This document shows positions 1 to 5,187 of a stretch of DNA of 7,564 bases, in pieces. Origin of the DNA: Desulfobacterales bacterium (GTDB taxonomy: Bacteria > Desulfobacterota > Desulfobacteria > Desulfobacterales > RPRI01); assembly GCA_020052975.1 (NCBI GenBank), contig JAGVOC010000234.1, positions 1 through 7,564 on the forward strand. The letters are read 5' to 3'. The notes under the pieces were generated by a model. The model saw nothing but the letters and a program-made list of their open reading frames with translations, made no database searches and was not told the DNA's origin. Position numbers and translations under genes: made by a program. How positions within the stretch are numbered: the first letter of the stretch is position 1; each line of letters begins with the position of its first letter.

Positions 1-312
1 GCCTAAACGAACGCTATTTCAGACAGATCTCCCCGGATAAGAACGTGAACTTTCGCTACACAACCGCAGCATTTACCCTATCTCCTGAATCCGGGGCTTC
101 GTTATGTGGTGCTAACTCACCCGGAGACTGGGCCTTATATGCTGTTTCTGTTCGTCGGCTCATAGCTTTGCACTCTGGCTTCCTTCAGACAACTTCTCAC
201 GAAGATGCCCTTGCCTTCGGCTAATACTTTTGTTAATGTATTAAACACATTAACAGGATTCACGTATAGGGGACTTTCACCCCATAAATTCACGCCCGTG
301 CCGGGCGTACAC
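1..312 (-). mobile_element. Group II intron, 5' part (domain I region), running off the left edge
   Basis: Read on the minus strand, this segment starts with a GTGTACGCCCGGC-type 5' end (first base about 312). It then shows blocks I recognise from bacterial group II introns in the same order: a GGGGTGAAAGTCCCC hairpin, CTGAAGGAAGC followed by GCAAA, GACGAACAGAAAC-CATATAAGGC, GGAGATAGGGTAAATG, and TTATCCGGGGAGATCTGTCTG. These belong to the structured RNA upstream of the domain IV reverse transcriptase/maturase gene, so no protein gene is expected here; the maturase would lie left of position 1. The small minus-strand frame at 135-323 lies inside the RNA and is not a gene. The intron sits in an attC, antisense to the cassettes, the orientation known for group IIC-attC introns; I cannot assign the class. 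The exact 5' splice site is inferred from the motif, and whether the intron is complete is not visible. Confidence 0.8.
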
Positions 313-316
313 CCGT

Positions 317-371
317 CATTCAACCGGACCTGCGCGAAAAGCCGCGCAGGTCGGTTACTTCAACGTTATAT
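317..371 (+). other. attC site, right part only (left box replaced by the group II intron)
   Basis: The arms 322-336 (AACCGGACCTGCGCG) and 343-356 (CGCGCAGGTCGGTT) form a 14-bp stem in which one G (326 or 327) is unpaired. This is the extrahelical base typical of attC L''/L' arms. The loop is AAAAGC. The right box GTTATAT is at 365-371, with the expected crossover after G365. The left box should lie just before 317, where the intron begins, so the site is interrupted rather than merely cut by the window. It would be the attC of a cassette left of the window. Confidence 0.85.
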
Positions 372-386
372 ATCTTAGGAGAGCAG

Positions 387-953
387 GTGTTGCCCGTAGA
401 CAAGATGCCAGAAGCAGAAGTAACTTTACGGCTCGCTATGGCCATTATTGAAGGTGGTCATACGGTCAAGGATATCGTCGTCGCTATCGATGGAGCTCAA
501 ATCAAAACGGGAACTCAAGTGCACTTTCCTATAGTTGAGTTTTTGAATTCATTTGGCTGGCGTAGCTCCGAGCAGAGTATGCGTTGGCAATGCTCTTATC
601 AGCACACTACTTATAAATCGGCAATTGTCGTGCATTCGTCCTCTGGCGAAGGTGACTTAGTCGTTGAGTTGAATAATGGTCGCAAGTTGAGGGTGGAGGC
701 AAAGAAAGGACCATTGATACGAAGCAAGTCTTCACAAGAATATCCACTGATAAGGGAAGCTATTGGTCAACTAATGACAATTGAATTAGCACACCCGAAT
801 GATCTATTGGCGGTTGCCGTGCCGCATTCGGAAAAGTTCGCCGAATTAGCCAATCAATGGCGGAATCGACCACTAATGAAGAATGCTGGCATTCATATCA
901 TCACAGTTCGTAGAGATAACTCTATCACGGGGTTGGAGAATGTCGGCATATAA
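387..953 (+). CDS. PD-(D/E)XK nuclease-like cassette protein
   Basis: A 188-residue soluble protein. Residues 86-106 read GEGDLVVEL followed by GRKLRVEAKK: an acidic residue (D90) ends one strand, and E104-A-K106 lies on the next. This is the D...ExK layout of the PD-(D/E)XK nuclease fold. A downstream helix, REAIGQLMTIELAH (123-136), holds Q128 in the place of the accessory Q motif. No DNA-binding domain, helicase or methylase partner is visible, so the substrate is unknown; restriction-like or repair roles are both possible. The start is GTG 387, 5 nt after AGGAG (377-381); ATG 405 is an alternative. The gene begins 21 nt inside its cassette (366-1008), and its TAA lies within the left box of the attC, an economical fit typical of cassette genes. 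The fold call is by motif only. Confidence 0.6.
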   Translation: MLPVDKMPEAEVTLRLAMAIIEGGHTVKDIVVAIDGAQIKTGTQVHFPIVEFLNSFGWRSSEQSMRWQCSYQHTTYKSAIVVHSSSGEGDLVVELNNGRKLRVEAKKGPLIRSKSSQEYPLIREAIGQLMTIELAHPNDLLAVAVPHSEKFAELANQWRNRPLMKNAGIHIITVRRDNSITGLENVGI

Positions 954-1014
954 CAATTCACTTCAGCCGACGTTGGCGTTGGCGCGCCGCCGCGCCTGAG
1001 TTCAATCGTTATGT
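948..1014 (+). other. attC site closing the nuclease-like cassette
   Basis: Left box ATATAAC (948-954), right box GTTATGT (1008-1014), 67 bp in all, with crossover expected after G1008. Arms ACTTCAG (960-966) and CTGAGT (996-1001) pair with one extra T, and a GC-rich centre fills the middle. The left box is the exact complement of GTTATAT at 365-371, the junction at this cassette's own 5' end, as required if 366-1008 excises as one circle. The sequence from the stop codon on (TAACAATTCA...TTCAGCCGACG) strongly resembles the attC of aadA-type resistance cassettes. Confidence 0.9.
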
Positions 1015-1035
1015 TTTAAATAGAGGAGAAAACTT

Positions 1036-1473
1036 ATGGCGAAAGATGTACTTAAGAAATATGGTAAACGTGTAAAATATACTGAACAGGAACTAATAAA
1101 ATTTCACGAAGGAGGTCACCGAATTAGGCATATTGAACGAATATCAAAAGCAGCCCCTCAATATTCAATAGAAGCTGAAGTTGTTAAATCATGTAATTGT
1201 AACTCCGGTCATATCGAAGGGCAAAAATTAATCATGGATGTAGATGGAAATCTGATATCCAAATACTGTCCAAAAAGAATGTGCGTATACCTTCTCTCGC
1301 AACTGACCGGCCCAATTGCTGTGATAAATGAAAGGTTCAGTGAAGGGCTTCCTCCAAATGATTTTCATTTCATGCGGTATGTACGTTGTCCGGATGTGGG
1401 AGTTGAATGCATGGGGTATGGTGAAGTGATGCTAAAAGTCCAGGTGGTTCCAAGAATAACTGTGGGTAGTTAG
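1036..1473 (+). CDS. Small cysteine-rich protein, TIGR04076-like
   Basis: 145 residues, no signal peptide or membrane segment. After a basic N-terminus of about 45 residues comes a domain with six cysteines: CNC (53, 55), C78-P, C83, C118-PD and C125. The pattern C..GH..G, then a CP/MC pair, then RCPD resembles the uncharacterised TIGR04076 family, whose function is unknown; metal binding or redox would fit the cysteines but is inference. ATG 1036 follows GAGGAG (1022-1027) by 8 nt, and the gene begins 27 nt inside the cassette that opens at 1009. The cassette's 5' end (TTATGT) predicts a left box ACATAAC at its far end. I do not find one near the stop, so this cassette appears to have lost or altered its own attC. 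Confidence 0.7.
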   Translation: MAKDVLKKYGKRVKYTEQELIKFHEGGHRIRHIERISKAAPQYSIEAEVVKSCNCNSGHIEGQKLIMDVDGNLISKYCPKRMCVYLLSQLTGPIAVINERFSEGLPPNDFHFMRYVRCPDVGVECMGYGEVMLKVQVVPRITVGS

Positions 1474-1523
1474 GGAACGTATTAAACTATTAAACTTGAT
1501 TAATGCTTGGTGATATGTTATTC
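1454..1523 (+). other. Possible degenerate attC after the cysteine-rich gene
   Basis: GAATAAC (1454-1460) and GTTATTC (1517-1523) are perfect complements 70 bp apart, the right size and box type for an attC. The left box would lie inside the last codons of the preceding gene. Against this, no convincing L''/L' arms pair between them. The interior is AT-rich and includes a direct repeat ATTAAACT-ATTAAACT (1481-1496). The right box does mark the approximate start of the foreign MEMO fragment. Chance pairing is possible. Confidence 0.3.
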
Positions 1524-1528
1524 GGGGA

Positions 1529-1885
1529 TCATGCTAAGAAAATCACGAATAGCCTTGTGGCTATTTTTTCCTCAATTTCAATCTCCCCGAATGGGGTTTC
1601 CCAGGCGCCTTCTTTCATAAGAAACCGGGGAGAGCCTGCATGAAGATGCATTCCGAAAACAAGCAATACATCGGGAGTGCCTGATTCAGAAAGTATTTTT
1701 ATGACATTGCAGGCTATTTTTTCCGAATAGTACCATCCTGCGTGGGGGACAATGCCTCCTGCCGACTTCATGCCGGAGAAGGTTTTTGTTTTCGAATCTT
1801 TTATAAATTCTTTTATTTGCCTTTCACATTCGGATGCACTCTCCGGATACCAGCTTCCGGCAAAAACGGCTTTTCTTACTTTCAT
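1529..1885 (-). pseudogene. MEMO-family protein (AmmeMemoRadiSam system protein B-like), 3'-truncated
   Basis: The reading frame gives 118 residues. Residues 1-113 look like the N-terminal part of the MEMO family: VRKAVFAGSWYPES (3-16), GGIVPHAGWYYS (43-54), VLLVFGMHLHAGS (73-85) and EGAWETPFGEIEIEEKIAT (92-110). The family is normally about 260 or more residues. Here similarity stops at about residue 113 and is followed by five unrelated residues and a stop, so the C-terminal half is gone. H48 and H80/H82 of the metal-site-like region remain; the C-terminal part is missing, so activity is unlikely. The start ATG at 1885 has a GAGGGG-type ribosome site 8 nt upstream on the minus strand. The fragment points against all neighbouring genes and looks like captured chromosomal DNA with its 5' flank. 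Family members occur beside AMMECR1 and radical SAM genes; none is here. Confidence 0.75.
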
Positions 1886-1934
1886 GTTATCCGCCCCTCG
1901 TTCCGAATATCTTTATTGAACCGAAACAGCGAGC

Positions 1935-1964
1935 AGATTCCCCGCTTCAAGCAGTGGGGAATTT
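1935..1964. repeat. Inverted repeat / hairpin upstream of the MEMO fragment
   Basis: ATTCCCC (1937-1943) and GGGGAAT (1956-1962) pair perfectly, extended outward by G-T and A-T to 9 bp. The enclosed segment has a small GCT/AGC inner stem. On the + strand it runs into TTTT, so it could act as a weak terminator ahead of the DUF4160/DUF2442 unit. It could equally be a mobile palindrome that came with the captured DNA. No attC boxes flank it clearly, although GTTATAA (1987-1993) lies just downstream. Confidence 0.5.
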
Positions 1965-2017
1965 TGGTATTATGAGGATAATTGTCGTTATAATCAAGAA
2001 ATAAATCAAAGCAAAAC

Positions 2018-2042
2018 AGTCAGATATAACAGCTATCTGACT
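2018..2042. repeat. Short perfect hairpin in AT-rich leader
   Basis: AGTCAGATA (2018-2026) and TATCTGACT (2034-2042) form a 9-bp perfect stem with a 7-nt loop, just upstream of the predicted promoter of the DUF4160 gene. There is no T-tract, so it is not a standard terminator. It could be an operator, since antitoxins often bind such repeats upstream of their own operon, but this is a guess. The stretch 1886-2182 is otherwise AT-rich and shows no gene. Confidence 0.4.
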
Positions 2043-2052
2043 TAAAATATGA

Positions 2053-2081
2053 TTGATATTCATTTCAGAATCTTATATATA
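2053..2081 (+). promoter_or_regulatory. Predicted sigma70-type promoter for the DUF4160/DUF2442 pair
   Basis: TTGATA (2053-2058), a 17-nt spacer and TATATA (2076-2081) closely match the -35/-10 consensus. They lie about 100 nt upstream of ATG 2183 in an AT-rich region. Most cassette genes here have only 20-70 nt of leader and no visible promoter, so an own promoter sets this unit apart, as is usual for toxin-antitoxin cassettes. Confidence 0.5.
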
Positions 2082-2182
2082 GATGACCAAGCAAAATTTT
2101 CAGGATCTGTCTAATATGTAATTACTTTATTTGATAATGTTAGATTGTAAAAACGACATAAATAGTATTAAATAGGAATACG

Positions 2183-2425
2183 ATGAGTCCTTCACTTTTT
2201 AGAGAAAAGGGATATAGATTTTATTTCCTCTCAAATGAAGAGGACAGAATCCATATCCATGCAACAAGCGAAGACGGGGAAGCTAAATTTTGGATAGAAC
2301 CAATAGTGTCATTGGCTATGTCGCATGGCTTGAATCCAAAAAAACTGAACCAAATTCAAATAATTGTCGGAGAGCACAAAAATGAAATCATTAAAGCATG
2401 GCAAAGGCATTTCAGTAAGCGTTGA
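2183..2425 (+). CDS. DUF4160 domain protein, putative member of a toxin-antitoxin-like pair
   Basis: 80 residues. The pattern SPSLFREKGYRFYFLS near the N-terminus, HIHA (24-27), FWIEP (36-40) and the C-terminal helix IIVGEHKNEIIKAWQRHF (60-77) match the small DUF4160 family (F-x-H-A core, then EHxxEIxxAW). Family members are commonly encoded next to DUF2442 proteins, as here, and the pair is often suspected to be a toxin-antitoxin system; biochemical roles are not known to me. ATG 2183 is preceded by AGGA (2173-2176), 6 nt away. The 3' end overlaps the next gene by 44 nt, which implies coupled translation. It is transcribed with the array and probably also from the promoter at 2053-2081. Family call good, function uncertain. 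Confidence 0.75.
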   Translation: MSPSLFREKGYRFYFLSNEEDRIHIHATSEDGEAKFWIEPIVSLAMSHGLNPKKLNQIQIIVGEHKNEIIKAWQRHFSKR

Positions 2426-2690
2426 AAATATTACACCTTTTGGAATATGGCTGTATGTAAAAGAAAAGGAATATTTTCTAAGCTATAAGGATTATCCATA
2501 TTTTAAAAACCAGATATTAAATTCTATACAAAATGTCCAACTACTTCACGATTATCATTTGTATTGGCCTGAACTGGATGTTGACTTGGAAATTGACAAC
2601 CTTGAAAATCCAGGAAAATACCCCTTGAAATTTGATTCAAAGAAGCATTTAGCGAGTCATTCAACAGGTCGGCGGGCAGCCGCCCGTTAA
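2382..2690 (+). CDS. DUF2442 domain protein, partner of the DUF4160 protein
   Basis: 102 residues from ATG 2382. This start is preferred over the upstream in-frame TTG 2364 because GGAG (2369-2372) lies 9 nt before it. The DUF2442 hallmark is the C-terminal YWPELDVDLEIDNL (61-74), with the preceding SYKDYPYF (34-41) in place of the usual L-P-W-x-P-x-L segment. It overlaps the DUF4160 gene by 44 nt, so the two are made together. Residues after about 88 (SKKHLASHSTGRRAAAR) do not look like the family; they are encoded by attC-like sequence at 2650-2690, so the tail is a by-product of reading into the recombination site. Which partner would be toxin and which antitoxin cannot be told from sequence. 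Confidence 0.75.
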   Translation: MKSLKHGKGISVSVENITPFGIWLYVKEKEYFLSYKDYPYFKNQILNSIQNVQLLHDYHLYWPELDVDLEIDNLENPGKYPLKFDSKKHLASHSTGRRAAAR

Positions 2691-2738
2691 TTTCGGCCAC
2701 TGAGCTGAGCAGAAAAGATTCCGCCTCAGGCGTTATGT
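2659..2738 (+). other. attC site, atypical or composite
   Basis: The right box GTTATGT (2732-2738) is clear, and the crossover would follow G2732. The left box is probably ATTCAAC (2659-2665). Two separate palindromic pieces lie between: GGCGG/CCGCC around 2671-2684, and CTGAG (2700-2704 or 2705-2709) with CTCAG (2725-2729). No single long arm pair spans the site as in the others. It looks like the left part of one attC joined to the right part of another, as a cassette fusion or deletion would leave. The stop codon of the DUF2442 gene (2688-2690) lies inside. Confidence 0.5.
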
Positions 2739-2781
2739 AGCAGCCCCTTAATTAAACTCTCAATTCTTGCAGGATATCTAA

Positions 2782-3574
2782 ATGCACGCACATATAGTTC
2801 TCGCACATCCGGAGCCTCGGTCATTTAACGGTCAACCTGCTGCAGTTGCTAAAGAATCGTTACAGAATTCAGGCTGGAAGGTTTCTGTTTCAGACCTCTA
2901 CGGCATGAATTTCGACCCATGTGAAAGACCGAAATTTTATCCAGATCCAAAGGATAATACAAGATTTAATGTTCAGGCAGAGCAAAGGCATGCTAGCGAT
3001 AAAGGCACATTTCCTAAGGAAATTAAAGATGAAATTGAACGGTCAGATTCATCCGACCTCCTGATTCTCCAGTACTCTATGTGGTGGCATCTACCCCCGG
3101 CAATTTTAAAAGGATGGTACGACAGAGTTTTGCTTTATGGAGAAGTTTATACGAGTGCCAAACGCTTTGAATCCGGGCGCTTTGAATCCGGGCGCTTTTC
3201 CGGTAAGCGGGCAATGCTTTCCGTTACTGTTGGAACCAGCCCAGAGACTTACGCTTACAATGGGCGCAGTGGCGATATTGAATTGTTGCTTTGGCCAGTA
3301 AACTTCACCCTGGCTTACGTTGGTTATAAGGTACTTGAGCCATTTGTGGCATATGGCGTCGAGGCGGGTATTAGTTACTCAGATCCGGGAATAGTTGAAA
3401 AAACGGCTGATAGATATAAAGAGAGAGCTTGCCACTCGAGTTAATAACATAGATGACGTTGCTGAAGTGCCCTTCAATCGCATGGAACATTGGGGAAGCG
3501 ATGGGCGAATAAAATCCACCTCCCCGATTCACAGCCCTTTCATTCGACACAAGCAAAAATTGGAGCTCGAATGA
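2782..3574 (+). pseudogene. NAD(P)H-dependent oxidoreductase (flavodoxin-2 / NQO1-MdaB-like), frameshifted
   Basis: The open frame runs 220 residues to 3444. It carries the flavin-fold quinone reductase pattern: HIVLAHPEPRSFN (4-16), DLLILQYSMWWHLPPAILKG (92-111) with WYDRV after it, and LSVTVGTSPETYAYNG (146-161). From ERACHSS the sequence is wrong for the family. One base less in GAGAGAG (3421-3427) restores a frame reading ERLATRVNNIDDVAEVPFNR and on through MEHWGSDGR and HSPFIRHKQKLELE to TGA 3572-3574. That C-terminus is typical of the family and makes a 263-residue product. The gene is therefore broken by a +1 insertion, or the sequence has an error there. Residues 129-138 contain RFESG twice, from a 15-bp tandem duplication. 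ATG 2782 follows AGGA (2771-2774) by 7 nt. It is the only gene of cassette 2733-3635; likely role two-electron reduction of quinones or similar acceptors. Confidence 0.85.
3163..3192 (+). repeat. 15-bp tandem duplication in the oxidoreductase gene
   Basis: CGCTTTGAATCCGGG occurs at 3163-3177 and again, identically, at 3178-3192, followed by a further CGCTTT. The unit is in frame and duplicates RFESG in the loop before GKRAML. Perfect identity points to a recent slippage event. Confidence 0.9.
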
Positions 3575-3581
3575 TAATGGC

Positions 3582-3641
3582 GCATAACCACAAGCTCCAG
3601 TTGACCGCCAAAAGTGGCGGCAACTGAGCTTCACGTTGTAT
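3582..3641 (+). other. attC site (textbook 60-bp form) closing the oxidoreductase cassette
   Basis: Left box GCATAAC (3582-3588), right box GTTGTAT (3635-3641). Arms AAGCTCCAGTTG (3592-3603) and CAACTGAGCTT (3621-3631) pair over 11 bp with a single unpaired C, the extrahelical base. An inner ACCGCC/GGCGG stem with an AAAAG loop completes it. The left box matches the complement of this cassette's own 5' end (GTTATGT, 2732-2738) at 6 of 7 positions. Crossover is expected after G3635. Confidence 0.93.
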
Positions 3642-3702
3642 TTAAAAAAGATTTTTATCACAAAAAACTCATAAGCTGTGGCAAATGAGGGAGAAATTAT
3701 AA

Positions 3703-4050
3703 GTGGCCCTTCTCAGGTATTTTGCCCGTTGGTTGGCGCAGACCAAGTTCGGTCAAAAATCCCTAACCAACCCTGACGGGCTATCAATCTTGAAGCAGCA
3801 ACCTGGCACGCGAGTTTACGTCGGATTAGTCTTACTGGCGATGAGCTATTTGATAGGTATGCCGACTCTGGTTTTCTTGAGCTATCTGTCGGTGAAATTG
3901 AACAAGCCGATGATAATCGCAGTCGGCGGCCCCGTTGTTTTCTTGATGGTGCACATTATGTTCGGGGCAGGCGTTTATCTGGCCGGGCAGAACTACGCTG
4001 TAGAAGTGCTACATTGGGTGACCAAGCGATTTCTGCATAAATACGCGTAA
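3703..4050 (+). CDS. Small integral membrane protein of unknown function
   Basis: 115 residues with two hydrophobic segments long enough to cross the membrane: about 38-64 (VYVGLVLLAMSYLIGMPTLV and on) and about 70-95 (MIIAVGGPVVFLMVHIMFGA and on). They are joined by a short basic turn (KLNKP), so both ends should face the cytoplasm. The N-terminus (RYFARWLAQTKFGQKS) and C-terminus (WVTKRFLHKYA) are basic and amphipathic. I do not recognise a family. GTG 3703 is chosen because GAGGGAG (3687-3693) lies 9 nt upstream. It is the sole gene of the cassette 3636-4157, whose 67-nt leader shows no clear promoter. Such small hydrophobic proteins are common in cassette arrays. Confidence 0.65.
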   Translation: MALLRYFARWLAQTKFGQKSLTNPDGLSILKQQPGTRVYVGLVLLAMSYLIGMPTLVFLSYLSVKLNKPMIIAVGGPVVFLMVHIMFGAGVYLAGQNYAVEVLHWVTKRFLHKYA

Positions 4051-4100
4051 CCGGGATTCTTATTTTTACTATGATACCGAATAAACAAAGAGAATACGAA

Positions 4101-4163
4101 ACATAACAGCATGCTGGGGCTACGCTGCCGCTTCGCCCCAACCGGTAAGCATGACCGTTCGCT
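4101..4163 (+). other. attC site closing the membrane-protein cassette
   Basis: Left box ACATAAC (4101-4107), right box GTTCGCT (4157-4163), 63 bp. Arms GCATG-CT-GGGGC (4109-4120) and GCCCC-AACCGGTAA-GCATG (4135-4153) pair, with the right arm carrying several extra bases. Crossover is expected after G4157. The right box is the exact complement of the left box of the next attC (AGCGAAC, 4920-4926), as expected for the ends of one cassette. Confidence 0.85.
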
Positions 4164-4184
4164 GCAATAAGGAGACAAAATAAG

Positions 4185-4916
4185 ATGGCAAAAATTGGCG
4201 AAAACGACTTATCGGCGTTGCTCTCAAAAAATGCAGTTCTCAGATCGATTGAACCACATATATTTTCAGTTCTCTCGGATATCGAAGTCGCCAATACTTA
4301 TGACACACAGTTTGGAAATATTTATGACTGGGTAGCATGCAATCCCATGTATAACCGTCTCATATGGGGCTATTCGGTCGCAATATTCGCTTCTATTGCC
4401 CATGATGCCCTAAGGTCATTAAAGAAAGGAAATGTGTTAGACCTTGGGTGTGGTTCCCTGGCCTTTACCGCAAAAACATATATTCAATATTCGGAGCGTC
4501 CTGTTATTTTAGTAGATCAATCGTTAAAAATGTTAAGAATCGCTAAGTCCAGATTGATAAAAATAAATGGAACGGTTCCAGACAACATGATTTTCCTTCA
4601 CGCCGATGCTCTTCGGTTGCCATTTCGTGAAAAAAGCTTCAATACAATTATTTCTGAAAATCTATTGCATTGCCTTAATGATACAAAGAACTTATTGAAA
4701 AAATTAAAGAATATCTTATCAGAAGATGGCAAGATGTATTTTACAACTTTGGTTAAAGGCAATCGCTTTGCTGATAGATACCTTGAAGCTTTAGCAAACG
4801 GCGGCAAATTGATTTCCAGAAACATGGGAGACCATCAAACAACTTTTAATCAACTTGGAATGTCCATGAAATACGACATCAATGGCAATATGGCATCTAT
4901 TTACTACGGTGATTGA
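4185..4916 (+). CDS. Class I SAM-dependent methyltransferase
   Basis: 243 residues with a Rossmann methyltransferase core. Motif I is NVLDLGCGSLAFT (83-95), which binds S-adenosylmethionine. The acidic end of strand 2 is D111 in ILVDQSLKML (108-117), the adenine-binding acidic pair region is HADALRLPF (139-147), and FNTIISENLLHCLND (152-166) carries strand 4. A helical N-terminal part with IYDWVACNPMYNRLIWGYS (46-64) likely forms the substrate cap. The methyl acceptor cannot be deduced; the cap and SENLLHCLND suggest a small molecule rather than DNA or rRNA. ATG 4185 follows AAGGAG (4169-4174) by 10 nt and lies 27 nt inside the cassette 4158-5003. It stands alone in its cassette. Confidence 0.85.
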   Translation: MAKIGENDLSALLSKNAVLRSIEPHIFSVLSDIEVANTYDTQFGNIYDWVACNPMYNRLIWGYSVAIFASIAHDALRSLKKGNVLDLGCGSLAFTAKTYIQYSERPVILVDQSLKMLRIAKSRLIKINGTVPDNMIFLHADALRLPFREKSFNTIISENLLHCLNDTKNLLKKLKNILSEDGKMYFTTLVKGNRFADRYLEALANGGKLISRNMGDHQTTFNQLGMSMKYDINGNMASIYYGD

Positions 4917-4919
4917 AAT

Positions 4920-5009
4920 CAGCGAACAATTGCATTCACCAGACGGCGAAAGGCGCGGCGGCCATGCGGGCAAGTTTATTGGCGCCGGTGGTGATGTATA
5001 GCGTACGCT
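4920..5009 (+). other. attC site closing the methyltransferase cassette, with unusual GTA right box
   Basis: Left box AGCGAAC (4920-4926) is the perfect complement of GTTCGCT at this cassette's 5' junction (4157-4163). The right box is GTACGCT (5003-5009), complementary at 6 of 7; the mismatch puts GTA where integrases normally see GTT. Arms ATTCACCAGACGGCG and CGCCGGTGGTGAT pair with a few bulges around a GC-rich centre. Crossover would follow G5003. A second GTTCGCC at 5149-5155 is a less likely alternative right box. Confidence 0.8.
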
Positions 5010-5187
5010 TTTTCCGATAATAAACAATTATTTACGCACGCCTTCATTAGAACTTATTTGATTATAAATAAATATTGGAGTAAACAGCATTCAATCCGAG
5101 GTACAGATTTTTTTCAGAACCGGATATTAAATATTACGCACATTAATTGTTCGCCTGACGACAAAATATAAGGAGATAATTAATCCG
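5010..5187 (+). other. AT-rich leader of the PLP-enzyme gene
   Basis: 178 nt with no gene. A weak promoter-like pair, TTAGAA (5047-5052) and TAAATA (5069-5074) with 16-nt spacing, could drive the next gene. TTACGCAC occurs twice (at about 5031 and 5134). No riboswitch fold was recognised by eye. The leader is much longer than in neighbouring cassettes, so independent expression is plausible but unproven. Confidence 0.3.

Noticed and set aside
1..8. GCCTAAAC at the window start is the exact complement of the attC right box GTTTAGGC at 7104-7111
   Set aside because: It would be the left box expected for the last cassette, but here it lies inside intron RNA; an 8-9 base match can arise by chance and the two points are at opposite ends.
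135..323. Minus-strand reading frame of 62 codons
   Set aside because: It lies inside the structured 5' region of the group II intron and matches known intron RNA blocks, so it is not a gene.
1481..1496. Direct repeat ATTAAACT x2 as an iteron or CRISPR-like repeat
   Set aside because: Only two adjacent copies without spacers; no CRISPR array or replication origin features are present anywhere in the window.
1742..1975. Plus-strand frame of 77 codons opposite the MEMO fragment
   Set aside because: No good ribosome site and no family resemblance, while the minus strand encodes clear MEMO motifs.
2024..2145. ATATAAC (2024-2030) and GTTAGAT (2139-2145) as a 122-bp attC, similar in size to Vibrio repeats
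   Set aside because: Boxes match 6/7, but no arms pair in the interior, which instead holds a promoter; the own-end test for the following cassette also fails.
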